Below, one piece after another: positions 23,953-33,063 of a stretch of 38,597 nucleotides of DNA. The position numbers were made by a program, and so were the translations under genes. The notes under the pieces were generated by a model, which was not told where the DNA came from, did not search any database, and was given only the letters and a program-made list of their open reading frames with translations. Every line of letters begins with the position of its first letter. Position 1 is the first letter of the stretch. Location of the stretch: NCBI GenBank assembly GCA_964420045.1, contig CAYQPQ010000012.1, positions 1 to 38,597 of the forward strand, in the 5' to 3' direction. The stretch is from GCA-016699975 sp964420045 (GTDB lineage Bacteria > Patescibacteriota > Minisyncoccia > Moranbacterales > UBA1568).

Positions 23953-24378
23953 TTATTGTATCATATTCCCCGATCCGATCGAAGCACTTCCTCGAAGCAA
24001 TTCTGTCACTCGATGAAACACCTCGGTCGGCGTCAAGTGAGACTTCACAATATAATCTTTCGCTCCCAAAGCAAGACTCTCTTTCACATCTTCTTCTTGC
24101 GAAAGATTTGAGAGAACGAGTATGGGAACATTCGAAAGATTCGACAACTTCTTCACTTCCTCGAGAAATTCCCGTCCATCCATATTCGGCATGATAAGAT
24201 CGAGCAAGATCACATCGGGCACAAATCCTTCCTGAAGCTTACTCATCGCCTTTGCGCCATCACCAACCGCGACGACCTCGCAGCCTTCATGTTTAAACTT
24301 CGTTTCGTAAATGTCACTCACAAAAAAATCATCTTCAACAATCAATACTTTTTTTCCCTTCATATCTTCCGTACTCAT
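23953..24378 (-). CDS. CheY-like response regulator (receiver only)
   Basis: 141 residues from the ATG at 24378; MKGKKVL five codons later is an alternative start. It is a single receiver domain. The acidic pair is D16-D17 (after E15), the phosphoacceptor is D60 in LLDLIMPNMDG, a Ser (S90) occupies the switch position and K112 is the conserved Lys. There is no output domain, so it must act by protein contact. It lies between pilB and pilT, suggesting it tunes the pilus motors. No histidine kinase is in the window. Confidence 0.93.
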   Translation of the reverse strand: MSTEDMKGKKVLIVEDDFFVSDIYETKFKHEGCEVVAVGDGAKAMSKLQEGFVPDVILLDLIMPNMDGREFLEEVKKLSNLSNVPILVLSNLSQEEDVKESLALGAKDYIVKSHLTPTEVFHRVTELLRGSASIGSGNMIQ

Positions 24379-24424
24379 ACGCTTTTTTGAAAAATTTATA
24401 CAGAAACACCCCTTTTGTTCATGA

Positions 24425-26092
24425 CTACTCTTCATCAACCAGAGTCGCTCCTTCGGTAACACGTTCCACTTCGGCAATCGTCGTATCTCCCCGCAAGGCT
24501 TTCAAGATTCCATCCTGTTTCATCGAGGTCATACCCTGCTTCTTGGCAATTTCTTGCACTTCCACTTCACTTCCCTTCCGCTCCGCAATAACCGCCCGAA
24601 GTGGATCAGTCATTTCAAGCACCTCGTGAAGCGCGATACGACCCTTGTATCCAGAATCATTGCATTCCGAACAACCTTTCCCTGCAAAAAACTGAAGTGC
24701 CTCACTAAGCGTCACATGATAGCGCGCCGCTTCTTCCGGCGAAATATCGGCGAGAAAATCCCGAATCTTTGCAAGTACCCGGTCTGGCGTAGAAACCCGC
24801 TCCTTGCAATGCTCGCAGATGCGCCGAACCAGACGTTGTGCCGCGACTGCTTGAAGCGATGAGGCGAGGAGAAACGGCTCGATACCCATGTCAATAAGGC
24901 GCGGCACCGCACCAATCGCATCATTGGTATGCAGTGTCGAGAAAACCAAGTGACCGGTAAGCGCCGCATGAATTGCAAGTTCCGCCGTCTCATTATCGCG
25001 AATCTCCCCAACCATGAGCACATTCGGATCCTGGCGCAAAATACTCCGAAGTCCGCTCGCAAATGTATACCCGATTTCCGGTTTCACCTGACTCTGATTG
25101 ATTCCGTCCAGAAAATATTCCACCGGATCTTCGAGTGTCACAATGTTTCGCTCCTCTTTATTGAGAATATTCAGAAATCCATAGAGTGTCGTTGACTTCC
25201 CCGACCCCGTCGGTCCGGTCATGAGAATAATGCCGTAGGGCTCCATGATCTTTCTGGTCAGCACCTCGTAGTTTCGCCCTGACAATCCCATCTTCTCGAG
25301 ACTCGCGAGTCCAGCCGATTTATCGAGTACCCGTAAAACCACCTTCTCTCCCTCGACAACCGGAAGCGTCGAAACGCGAAGATCGATAGTGGTCCCGCGT
25401 TCCGTCACGCGGAAACGCCCGTCTTGTGGCTTTCGCTTCTCATCAATCTTGAGATTTGCCAAGATTTTTATGCGAGAAACCACCGCCTTTCCAACGGAAA
25501 CCGGCAAGATAAGAGAGGCGGATAATACACCATCCACACGAAATCGAACACGATAATTCCCTTCGACAGGTTCAATATGGATATCACTCGCACGTCCATC
25601 AATCGCATGTCCGATAACAACCTGAACCAACTTCGCAATCGGAGCATCCTGAAACATTCCTTTGTCTTCATTGGCGACAAGAGGAGTGTCACTTGGCTCA
25701 TCATCAGCACTCAACGACTGAATCGCCTCGGAAAGCGCTTTCTCCGTTCCGGAATACTGCGACAGAACATTTTCCAGAACCTCTTTTGAGACTTGGTATG
25801 TCCGAACTTCAACACCTTCTTTTTCCGCAAGAAACCGAAGCACATTCAATGCCTCAATGTCCTGCGGATTCTCCATGGCAACCTTATATACCGAACCATT
25901 ACGCTCAAACGAAACCATGCGATGCCGCTTGGCAGTGTCTTCGGCAATAAAATTCAAAACCTGTTTCTCTATTTTTCCCGCAACAATATCCGGAGAAGCA
26001 AGCGCTTTCTCCCCTTTGTCAACTGTTGCGCCCCGACTCTTGGCATGAGACGAAGCAACCGGATTGTGTGGACGGGATGAGTCATCCGGCAT
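24425..26092 (-). CDS. pilB: type IV pilus assembly ATPase PilB
   Basis: About 555 residues from MPDDSSRP; an ATG at 26104 is also possible. The N-terminal MshEN-like domain is followed by the secretion ATPase domain. Walker A is GPTGSGKST (about 293-301), and GEIRD is at about 362. The His box is HLVFSTLHTND. The tetracysteine zinc motif has CEHC (426, 429) and CSEC (474, 477). It powers pilus extension. It is fourth in the pilM-N-O-B-RR-T-C order and overlaps none of its neighbours. Confidence 0.96.
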   Translation of the reverse strand: MPDDSSRPHNPVASSHAKSRGATVDKGEKALASPDIVAGKIEKQVLNFIAEDTAKRHRMVSFERNGSVYKVAMENPQDIEALNVLRFLAEKEGVEVRTYQVSKEVLENVLSQYSGTEKALSEAIQSLSADDEPSDTPLVANEDKGMFQDAPIAKLVQVVIGHAIDGRASDIHIEPVEGNYRVRFRVDGVLSASLILPVSVGKAVVSRIKILANLKIDEKRKPQDGRFRVTERGTTIDLRVSTLPVVEGEKVVLRVLDKSAGLASLEKMGLSGRNYEVLTRKIMEPYGIILMTGPTGSGKSTTLYGFLNILNKEERNIVTLEDPVEYFLDGINQSQVKPEIGYTFASGLRSILRQDPNVLMVGEIRDNETAELAIHAALTGHLVFSTLHTNDAIGAVPRLIDMGIEPFLLASSLQAVAAQRLVRRICEHCKERVSTPDRVLAKIRDFLADISPEEAARYHVTLSEALQFFAGKGCSECNDSGYKGRIALHEVLEMTDPLRAVIAERKGSEVEVQEIAKKQGMTSMKQDGILKALRGDTTIAEVERVTEGATLVDEE

Positions 26093-26152
26093 AAGCAGCA
26101 CCATCGAAATAGACAGAAGAAACCGCGTGTGACACCTGGAAAACAAGCATTT

Positions 26153-26986
26153 CTAGCGAAGAAACGGGTTTGGACGCTCTGCAGGAACCGCATCAAGCTG
26201 AGGCAGTTCATTGGTCACTCGTGCCCGAAGATCCTGGACAACCGACACCTTGAATGCTGGCGACTGAAACGTGTCGAGAAGAACACCCGAAGAAACTACC
26301 GTCGCCGGAAGCACTCCGAATTGGAGAATCATGTCAGCACTCAATACATCGGAAGCGGTACTCGCCGATTCAGATCCCAATTGCCCTTGAGGCTTCTGCG
26401 TAATATCCAGAGAAACAAATTTCTGGAAATGATTGGCATGATAGAGTCGATCGGCAAACGATTTGATCTGATCGTATTTCCCCAGTGCAGAAACAGAGAC
26501 TTCGATAGAACGAAGCCGAGCATCCGGGGAAGATTTCGTAAACACCAGTTCGGGAGATGCGACTGAACCCGTGTTCAATAAGCTCCCCGGAGAATTCGAC
26601 GCGACTTCGGCGCGCTCACTTTCCGCCTGCACTTGCAAAGCAGCTGCCTTTGCAATATCACTCGACACAGATTTCAAGCCGGTCGAAACAAGGAGTATAC
26701 CGGATTCACCCGCAAGGAAATTTACTTCATCGATGATAGAGTCATCACTGCCGGTTTTCGGAAGGTACATCTCCACAAACTGCCGGTCTCCGTCATTCTC
26801 CGCAAGGTTTCGATCAAGCGCATCAATGTTGGCAATCACCTGATCCATCTGCGCGAGTCGCGCCATTGCATCGGCATCCTGTGTACGAAGCGCCAATGCC
26901 GAAGAAATCTCCGGCTGTATCCAAAACACGCCGACCGCCAACGCAATCACAATCGAAAGCGGAAAGAGAAGAAGTTTTACTTTCAT
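26153..26986 (-). CDS. pilO: pilus alignment protein PilO-like
   Basis: 277 residues: a short cytoplasmic start, one membrane helix (about 5-24), a coiled-coil region (QDADAMARLAQMDQVIANIDAL), then a ferredoxin-like alpha-beta domain with VSVSALGKYDQIKSFADRLYHA. This layout and its place after the PilN-like gene support PilO. Sequence conservation is low in this family, so the assignment rests partly on context. Confidence 0.82.
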   Translation of the reverse strand: MKVKLLLFPLSIVIALAVGVFWIQPEISSALALRTQDADAMARLAQMDQVIANIDALDRNLAENDGDRQFVEMYLPKTGSDDSIIDEVNFLAGESGILLVSTGLKSVSSDIAKAAALQVQAESERAEVASNSPGSLLNTGSVASPELVFTKSSPDARLRSIEVSVSALGKYDQIKSFADRLYHANHFQKFVSLDITQKPQGQLGSESASTASDVLSADMILQFGVLPATVVSSGVLLDTFQSPAFKVSVVQDLRARVTNELPQLDAVPAERPNPFLR

Positions 26987-27065
26987 AGTATTTGTATATT
27001 AAGACCGTTTACCGAAGAATCAACAAAAAAGAACTCCTCAGCTAAAAAACACTCACCTACCACCT

Positions 27066-27596
27066 TTACAAAGAAAGATTCAGTTTCGCACTTACTTTCC
27101 CATCCGCATTAATACCCACACTCCCATCAACCGCCACCGCAGAGAACGCATTGTCTCGTTTGAGCGTCACAATCTGCTGAGCAACCGACCGAAAGGAATC
27201 AGCCACTACAGAAATATCCACCATCTTTTTGTCAACGTCGTAGGAGTACGAAGAAAGATTCACATCCGGCATTATGGCGCGCTCTATACGAGAAAGAGGA
27301 TCATTTGGCACAGTCATTGTCTTTTGGAGATTTCCATCAATAACATTCAACCGATCAGCAAAATCGGCGACACGATTCGCCTTCTCCCCGGCAACAAGAT
27401 TTTTCTTGGCGACAAGTTCCTCCTCATGAGACGCAACGCTGCTCTCCAGAGATTGAGAATAGTACAGCACTCCGAAATACACGCCAAACGTGACAACCAA
27501 AATAGCCACCGAAAGAAACAATGAGCTACTAAAAAGGCTTTTCGATGGACGGCCCGCTGCCGCCTCACCTCCCGACATAAGATTAATTTGAGACAT
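27066..27596 (-). CDS. pilN: pilus assembly protein PilN-like
   Basis: 176 residues. The N-terminal INLMSG is the short PilN motif that binds PilM. One membrane helix lies at about 24-46, followed by a coiled coil (ESSVASHEEELVAKKNLVAGEKANRV) and a small alpha-beta domain. It partners PilO in the inner-membrane alignment complex. It lies between pilM and pilO. Confidence 0.86.
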   Translation of the reverse strand: MSQINLMSGGEAAAGRPSKSLFSSSLFLSVAILVVTFGVYFGVLYYSQSLESSVASHEEELVAKKNLVAGEKANRVADFADRLNVIDGNLQKTMTVPNDPLSRIERAIMPDVNLSSYSYDVDKKMVDISVVADSFRSVAQQIVTLKRDNAFSAVAVDGSVGINADGKVSAKLNLSL

Positions 27597-27689
27597 AGGC
27601 GCAAAGAATTTCGTATGAGTTATTGTTTATGTATTGATTGCTTCTTTTTCTCTATCTGAGTATACCACAAAGAAATCGTTCCGCGAAAA

Positions 27690-28760
27690 TCATTTCTTCC
27701 GATATCGGTCAACACCTCCGAGCGCCAGTCCGACCGCAATGGCGAAGGAAGGACCCAGTTTTTCCACTGCCGGACGTATAGCGTCATCAATCTGGATACC
27801 CTGCCACGGATTAGCAATCGAAACCGGCACATGAAAGAGATTGGTGAGATATGCCGGAAGCCCCTGCATTTTTGCAGAGCCTCCCGAGAGGACGATTTCT
27901 CGAAGCGCATCAGCGCCCTCTTTTGCGGCGTACATTGTAAAGATTCGCCGTATCTCACTCGTAATAACGTCGAGTGTTGAGAAAACAAGCGCCGACTCGG
28001 GCTGTGTCAAAAAGTCCTTTGTACCACACTTCAATTCTTCGGCACGCTCCCAAGTAATGCCTAACCCTTCGGAGAGCGTTGAGGTAATCTCATTGCCGCC
28101 CGTATTGAGACTGCGATTCAACCGCACATCGCCATCCCGAACAAGAACCAAGTTGGTAGCGCGCGACCCAATATCAACAACGAGCGACGAACCGGGTGTA
28201 TCGCCGGAAACAGCACGCGCCAAAGAAAAAATCTCCAACTCCAAAAGATCGACCGGCATGCCTATGCCTTCAATGTAGCGTTCAAATTTCGACACTTCTT
28301 TCTTCAACGCCGCAACCAGCAAGACTTCCATAGTCTTCTTCCCGGACTTTTCTTCACTCCCCACGCCGCTTTGCGAAATCACCTCCCAGCTAAACGCCAC
28401 GTCTTCGAGCGGCGCGGGAATATACTTATGCGCCTCGAACTGAATCGCTTGTTCAAGCTCCCTCATCTCCATCATCGGCAGCTCGATGAGTGTGATAAGC
28501 CCACTGAATCCCGGCAAGGCCATATTCATACTCTTCGCCTTCGGAGAAAGCGTCTTTAAAAGCGCCTTAAGATACTCATGGATCGATTTCTCGGGAGATT
28601 GCGCCGCAAGAACCGCATTCTTCCCTTCGGTAAAACTCATCTCGATATACCCGTAATTCACCAAAACAGGCAAGCCCTTCTGAAGGGTCAGCTCAACAGC
28701 CTTGATATAGGATGTTCCAAAATCAATACCGAGAAAATACGGTTTGTTGATACCAAACAT
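27690..28760 (-). CDS. pilM: type IV pilus assembly ATPase-fold protein PilM
   Basis: 356 residues of the actin/FtsA-like fold. Phosphate-1 loop GIDFGTSYIK (11-20), phosphate-2 region SLVVDIGSRATNLVLVRDG (about 195) and the adenosine motif IVLSGGSAKMQGLPAYL (about 295) are visible. It is a cytoplasmic ring that links PilN to the motors. It is first of the pilus gene run, driven from the divergent promoter region shared with clpC. Confidence 0.95.
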   Translation of the reverse strand: MFGINKPYFLGIDFGTSYIKAVELTLQKGLPVLVNYGYIEMSFTEGKNAVLAAQSPEKSIHEYLKALLKTLSPKAKSMNMALPGFSGLITLIELPMMEMRELEQAIQFEAHKYIPAPLEDVAFSWEVISQSGVGSEEKSGKKTMEVLLVAALKKEVSKFERYIEGIGMPVDLLELEIFSLARAVSGDTPGSSLVVDIGSRATNLVLVRDGDVRLNRSLNTGGNEITSTLSEGLGITWERAEELKCGTKDFLTQPESALVFSTLDVITSEIRRIFTMYAAKEGADALREIVLSGGSAKMQGLPAYLTNLFHVPVSIANPWQGIQIDDAIRPAVEKLGPSFAIAVGLALGGVDRYRKK

Positions 28761-28807
28761 GACACGAGTCTTTTTGTATTACTCCAAGGATTCATTCAAC
28801 TGAGAGC

Positions 28808-28816
28808 AGTATAACA
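28808..28816 (-). promoter_or_regulatory. extended -10 promoter of the pilM operon
   Basis: The minus strand has TGTTATACT: an extended -10 (TGn) followed by TATACT at 28808-28813. The -35 region is weak, as expected for extended -10 promoters. The predicted start is near 28801, about 40 nt before the pilM ATG. It would serve pilM-N-O-B and possibly more of the cluster. Confidence 0.55.
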
Positions 28817-28861
28817 TACAAAAGCACTCCGGAAAAAACCAGGCAAGGCTACATTCGACAA

Positions 28862-28890
28862 TTGACAGAAACGCTGAGAAAAAATACAAT
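28862..28890 (+). promoter_or_regulatory. consensus promoter of clpC
   Basis: TTGACA (28862-28867), exactly 17 bp, then TACAAT (28885-28890): 11 of 12 consensus bases. The predicted start is near 28897, so the clpC ATG at 28910 would have a leader of only about 13 nt and no SD. No CIRCE or CtsR-like operator is evident. Confidence 0.8.
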
Positions 28891-28909
28891 AAGACGAACG
28901 AAAACTCCC

Positions 28910-31420
28910 ATGAAAATATCGAGAAATGCGATAAATGAGCCTGTTTTTTTTGAAAAGCTCAGCCTCAATGCACGGAAAATACTCCGGGCGTCGATTGACG
29001 TTGCCCGAAGCGGAAGCGCCAAAGAAGTCGAGCCGAGACATCTCCTCACAGCTATCCTTCTCGAAAAGGGTTCGCTCGGTCATACACTTCTCGAAAAATT
29101 CGGCATTCGATTGGAAGATACACATGCCGAAACACAAGAAAAACCCTCGGAAGTTCCTTCAACGAAACTCTCACCCAAAGAACCCTCGCTTTCAAAAAGA
29201 ACGCGAGACATTGTCGCACATGCATTCCTCCTTGCCAATCGATTTTCCTACCCCTATGTCGGGAGTGAACACTTAGTACACGCACTCATAGAAGCGCACG
29301 ATCCCGATATTGAACCGCTCCTCTCTCTGCAGAGAAAACCATCGCATCAAGACTCGCAAAAAAAAGTACCCTCGGGTGCGCCGCTTGACATTCCGGAACT
29401 CCCCGGATTCTCACGCATGATGGATCTTCCCGATATCGGATTTGTCTCGGACAAGTCGGGAGATCAATCCGACACTCCTTCCCTGCATGAATATGGCTTC
29501 CTGCTCGGCGAGCATGTATCCAAACGAACATACCACACGCGAGCAGCAGAAATAGAGCATATTCTACGTACGCTCGGTCGGAAGACAAAAAGCAATCCTC
29601 TCTTGATCGGCAATCCCGGTGTCGGAAAAACAACCATCGTGGAGGCCGTTGCGGAACGCCTCGCCAAAGGTCTCGCCGGTCCGGCATTTCGTGATGCGAA
29701 GATCATTCTCTTGGACTTACCCGCCCTGGTCGCCGGCACCAGTTTCCGTGGCGAATTCGAAGCGCGCCTCAAAGAAATCGTCCGTGAAGCGCGTGAACAT
29801 CCGAATATCATTCTCTTTCTCGACGAAATACACACTATCGTCGGCGCCGGCAATGCAAGCGGCGGACTTGATGCGGCGAATATCTTGAAACCCGCCCTCT
29901 CGCGCGGCGATATTCGTTGCATTGGCGCGACCACCTTTGCTGAGTACAAGCGTCATATTGAGAAAGATCCCGCGCTCGAACGACGATTCCAGCCGATTCG
30001 CATCGCCGAGCCCTCCGCCGAAGCGACGCTCGCCATGCTCGAGGAGAGCCGTCGAGAATATGAAACCCATCATCATATCGCCATAGGAAAGGACGCGCTT
30101 CGCGCCGCCGTTACGCTCAGCGTCCGTCACATGCCCGCACGGTTTCTCCCTGACAAGGCGTTTGACATTCTCGACGAAGCCGCCTCACTCCTCCGCCGCC
30201 GCACACTCACAACAGACGATGCCGAACAATACGCAACACTTTCGCTCGCGCACGAAAAAGTCTCCACGCTCAAGAATCAACTCATCAAAGAGCGCAACTT
30301 CGAAGAAGCCAGGGCACTCCGCACCGAAGAAGTTTCCCTTGAAAATCAACTGCGCAAACTGTCAGACAAAGAAGAACAAAGTCAGAAGGCGCGAAATATC
30401 ACACTCTCGGAAGCGGTTGTTGCCGAAACCGTCGCCCTCATGACCGAGACTCCGCTCGAAAAGATTCTCAACACATCAAGCGACACCATCGTTTCGCTTC
30501 TCCCAAAACTTTCCGAGAAAATCATCGGGCAAGAAGCGGCACTCTCAACACTCTCCAAGAGCATCGTTCGCTCCCAACTTGGACTAAAGGCGTCTTCCAA
30601 TCGCCCTTCCGGATCATTCCTCTTCTTGGGACCTTCCGGCGTCGGGAAAACCCTCACCGCAAAGACACTGGCCGAGACACTCTTTGCCGCACAACACGCT
30701 TTCATTCGTTTTGACATGAGCGAATTCCGAGAACGACATACCATGGCGCAAATGATTGGATCGCCCGCCGGATATGTCGGCTTTGGCGAAGGCGGAAAAC
30801 TCACCGAGCATCTCCGTCGTCACCCCGCGTCAGTCGTTCTTTTCGACGAAATCGAGAAGGCGCATCCGGACGTACTCAATCTCCTCCTGCAAATCCTCGA
30901 GGAAGGCGTCTTAACCGATGCCGAAGGACAAACAGCACACTTCCGTGAGAGCATCGTTATTCTCACATCTAACATCGGCACGGAATCATTCCTCAAAGGC
31001 AGCTCCTTCGGCTTTGGCGACATCGCAGCGCCTTCATTTGAATCGCTCCAAGAAGAAGCCTCGCGAGAACTCAAGCGCTCACTTCGCCCCGAGCTCCTCG
31101 CGCGCCTCGATCACACTATCGTATTCCGCCCGCTCGATACAGCATCGCTCTCGAAGATTGCCACCAAGGAACTCGATCAGCTCGCGGAAAGCATGAAGCG
31201 CCGAAACATCCGCCTCCGCAGAAGCCCCACCCTTGCCGAGTGTATCGGCGAAAGAAGTGCCAAAGAATCCGGCGGCGCGCGAGCCGTTCGAAAGGTGATC
31301 GGAACGCTTATCGAAGATCCGATCGCGGATGCCCTTATCATGGCGAAACACCCGCCCAAAGGAATATCCCTTTCTCTCCCAACAGCCAAAGACCGCATCA
31401 CTCTCAAAGTACTGCCATGA
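28910..31420 (+). CDS. clpC: ATP-dependent Clp protease ATPase ClpC
   Basis: 836 residues from the ATG at 28910; earlier in-frame codons overlap the promoter. Clp_N repeats cover about 15-150. In AAA domain 1, Walker A is GNPGVGKT (234-241) and Walker B is ILFLDEIHT (about 302-309). A UVR-like coiled region (about 452-484) identifies ClpC rather than ClpB. In AAA domain 2, GPSGVGKT is at 574-581 and FDEIEKAHPD near 645. A loop with FGF at 700-702 matches the ClpP-docking tripeptide position. It unfolds proteins for ClpP. Its stop overlaps the comF start as ATGA. Confidence 0.95.
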   Translation: MKISRNAINEPVFFEKLSLNARKILRASIDVARSGSAKEVEPRHLLTAILLEKGSLGHTLLEKFGIRLEDTHAETQEKPSEVPSTKLSPKEPSLSKRTRDIVAHAFLLANRFSYPYVGSEHLVHALIEAHDPDIEPLLSLQRKPSHQDSQKKVPSGAPLDIPELPGFSRMMDLPDIGFVSDKSGDQSDTPSLHEYGFLLGEHVSKRTYHTRAAEIEHILRTLGRKTKSNPLLIGNPGVGKTTIVEAVAERLAKGLAGPAFRDAKIILLDLPALVAGTSFRGEFEARLKEIVREAREHPNIILFLDEIHTIVGAGNASGGLDAANILKPALSRGDIRCIGATTFAEYKRHIEKDPALERRFQPIRIAEPSAEATLAMLEESRREYETHHHIAIGKDALRAAVTLSVRHMPARFLPDKAFDILDEAASLLRRRTLTTDDAEQYATLSLAHEKVSTLKNQLIKERNFEEARALRTEEVSLENQLRKLSDKEEQSQKARNITLSEAVVAETVALMTETPLEKILNTSSDTIVSLLPKLSEKIIGQEAALSTLSKSIVRSQLGLKASSNRPSGSFLFLGPSGVGKTLTAKTLAETLFAAQHAFIRFDMSEFRERHTMAQMIGSPAGYVGFGEGGKLTEHLRRHPASVVLFDEIEKAHPDVLNLLLQILEEGVLTDAEGQTAHFRESIVILTSNIGTESFLKGSSFGFGDIAAPSFESLQEEASRELKRSLRPELLARLDHTIVFRPLDTASLSKIATKELDQLAESMKRRNIRLRRSPTLAECIGERSAKESGGARAVRKVIGTLIEDPIADALIMAKHPPKGISLSLPTAKDRITLKVLP

Positions 31421-32217
31421 CTCATGCTACGCGCGAACCACGTGGATTGATCCGGCATCTCCTCTTCCTCGGAACGGAGATGCTTTTTCCTCGAACATGC
31501 GGCATATGTCATCGGGAAGGTTCTTTCCTTTGCGAGTCGTGTTTCGCCACGCTGCGGCAAGGACAACGACACTCCCAAACTTGCGGACACTGTGGCACGC
31601 GCGAAACGCCCGAAGGACAGCTTTGCTTCTCCTGCACCGGGTCAGTTGCGCATGATGGCATATTTGCCGCGCTTCGCTATGATGATCCGCGTGTCGCACA
31701 CCTTATTCATCTTTTCAAATATCAATTCGTCCGCGACCTTGGATCGCCTCTCGGCATGCTTCTTTCTCTCGCCATTCTGCAGTCAGAACTCCCCCTTCCC
31801 GACGCGATCATCCCCGTCCCGCTCCACCCCCGACGAGAACGCTGGCGCGGATGGAATCAAGCGGACGTCCTTGCCGAAACCATTGTGCAGAATCTTCCAA
31901 AAGATATCGCTCCGCCAATTCTCAAACACGTTCTCACTCGAATAAGATTCACCACTCCGCAGATGTCATTGTCAGACAAAACGCTCCGCACGAAAAATAT
32001 CGACGGAGCTTTCGATGTATCTGCCAACAACAAGCGGGTGCATAAAAAATTGCGCGAACCGGAAAATACATTGAACGCGGAAGAAACTGGCATTGCCGGA
32101 AAAAGTTTTTGGATCATTGACGATGTAGCTGCGTCCGGAGCGACAATCGCCGCCTGTGCGCAAACACTCAAAGAACACGGCGCACAGCGAGTTTTCGGCA
32201 TCGTCATTGCGCGATAG
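31417..32217 (+). CDS. comF: ComF family phosphoribosyltransferase-like protein
   Basis: 266 residues. The N-terminal region has eight Cys in CxxC pairs (28/31, 39/42, 56/59, 70/73), a double zinc ribbon. The rest is a phosphoribosyltransferase fold with VPLHPRRERWRGWNQADVLAE and the PRPP loop IIDDVAASGATIAACAQTL (about 233-251). ComF is required for transformation in several bacteria, acting on single-stranded DNA inside the cell. It starts by ATGA overlap with clpC. About 35 residues after RTKNIDGAFDV look like a looser, polar linker. Confidence 0.93.
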   Translation: MTHATREPRGLIRHLLFLGTEMLFPRTCGICHREGSFLCESCFATLRQGQRHSQTCGHCGTRETPEGQLCFSCTGSVAHDGIFAALRYDDPRVAHLIHLFKYQFVRDLGSPLGMLLSLAILQSELPLPDAIIPVPLHPRRERWRGWNQADVLAETIVQNLPKDIAPPILKHVLTRIRFTTPQMSLSDKTLRTKNIDGAFDVSANNKRVHKKLREPENTLNAEETGIAGKSFWIIDDVAASGATIAACAQTLKEHGAQRVFGIVIAR

Positions 32218-32270
32218 AAGTCCTCAACAAACAACCCCACACAACCTCCATAAAAAAAGAGTGGATGTAG

Positions 32271-32276
32271 TATACT
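32271..32276 (+). promoter_or_regulatory. possible -10 box before the two-repeat protein
   Basis: TATACT at 32271-32276 lies about 50 bp before the ATG at 32327. No good -35 is seen at the right spacing. It is the only promoter-like match in this 110-bp gap. Confidence 0.35.
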
Positions 32277-32326
32277 GAAAGCGCCATGCACGATGCATAG
32301 CTACAAAATAATAAGAGATCTCACTT

Positions 32327-33031
32327 ATGGAAACAAAACCGGCACATTCTTACCACATTAAAAATATAGGCGTCGTGGACAGCGTCTCTGTCTGGCTCGT
32401 TGACGGCGGGCGGGTTCGAAAAGACTTAAGTGAGAACTTCGTGCAAAGCAGTCACCATGCGCATTTTCCCTTCATTCCGATCGATGAATTTTGGATTGAT
32501 GTGGATACGGATTTTCACGAACACCGATTTTTTATGGACAGATTCTTTGCCGAGAGAATCCTTATAAAAAACGGAGCGAAGTTAGAAAAAGCCGAGGAAA
32601 TCGGCGCCATACTCGAACAGCATGAACGGGAAGAATCCCTCTCCCGAGAAATCCTCAAGCTCAAAGATTCAAGGAAATCACTCATTGAGAAAATCCACCG
32701 AAAACACTTCGCACCCTATAGCTCCGACCAACTCGCTATCTGGATTGTAGACGGAAAACTCGTACGAGATCTGCTTTTCCTTAATTATGATGCGGGCGGA
32801 CACGATCGTGTCTATCCGTGGATTCCCGAGCAAGAAGTATGGATCGAGGAAGCGCTCCCCAAAGAAGAGCGTCGATTCATCCTCCTCCACGAACTCCATG
32901 AGCGATTCCTCATGGGAACCGGGAAGAAATACCCGGAAGCGCATCACGGTGCCACCATCATCGAAGACCGCTTCCGCAATGCACCGAAAGGACTCGAAGA
33001 GCGTATCCAAGAGGAGCTCAAAAGAAACTGA
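32327..33031 (+). CDS. tandem two-repeat protein with one HELHE motif
   Basis: 234 residues, no named family recognised. It consists of two homologous halves (about 19-97 and 136-213) joined by a charged helix. Shared features are SVWLVDGGRVRKDL / AIWIVDGKLVRDLL, FIPIDEFWID / WIPEQEVWIE and a 31-residue block with no gaps (67-97 against 183-213). The second half has HELHE (188-192), then AHH (205-207) and E213, a likely metal-binding set. In the first half these positions are R72, F73, A75, E76, E90, E91 and E97, so it has lost the His ligands. There is no signal peptide, so it is probably cytoplasmic. A hydrolase role is only a guess. Confidence 0.75.
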   Translation: METKPAHSYHIKNIGVVDSVSVWLVDGGRVRKDLSENFVQSSHHAHFPFIPIDEFWIDVDTDFHEHRFFMDRFFAERILIKNGAKLEKAEEIGAILEQHEREESLSREILKLKDSRKSLIEKIHRKHFAPYSSDQLAIWIVDGKLVRDLLFLNYDAGGHDRVYPWIPEQEVWIEEALPKEERRFILLHELHERFLMGTGKKYPEAHHGATIIEDRFRNAPKGLEERIQEELKRN

Positions 33032-33063
33032 CGCAATGTCTTCTCCTCTTTACAGTCAAATCC

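Noticed and set aside
28862..28909. TTG start for clpC at 28862
   Set aside because: The TTG is the first three bases of the -35 box TTGACA; translation cannot start upstream of the transcript start.
31240..31416. N-terminal extension of the ComF frame
   Set aside because: It overlaps the clpC coding region out of frame, and the ATGA junction gives a clean start at 31417.
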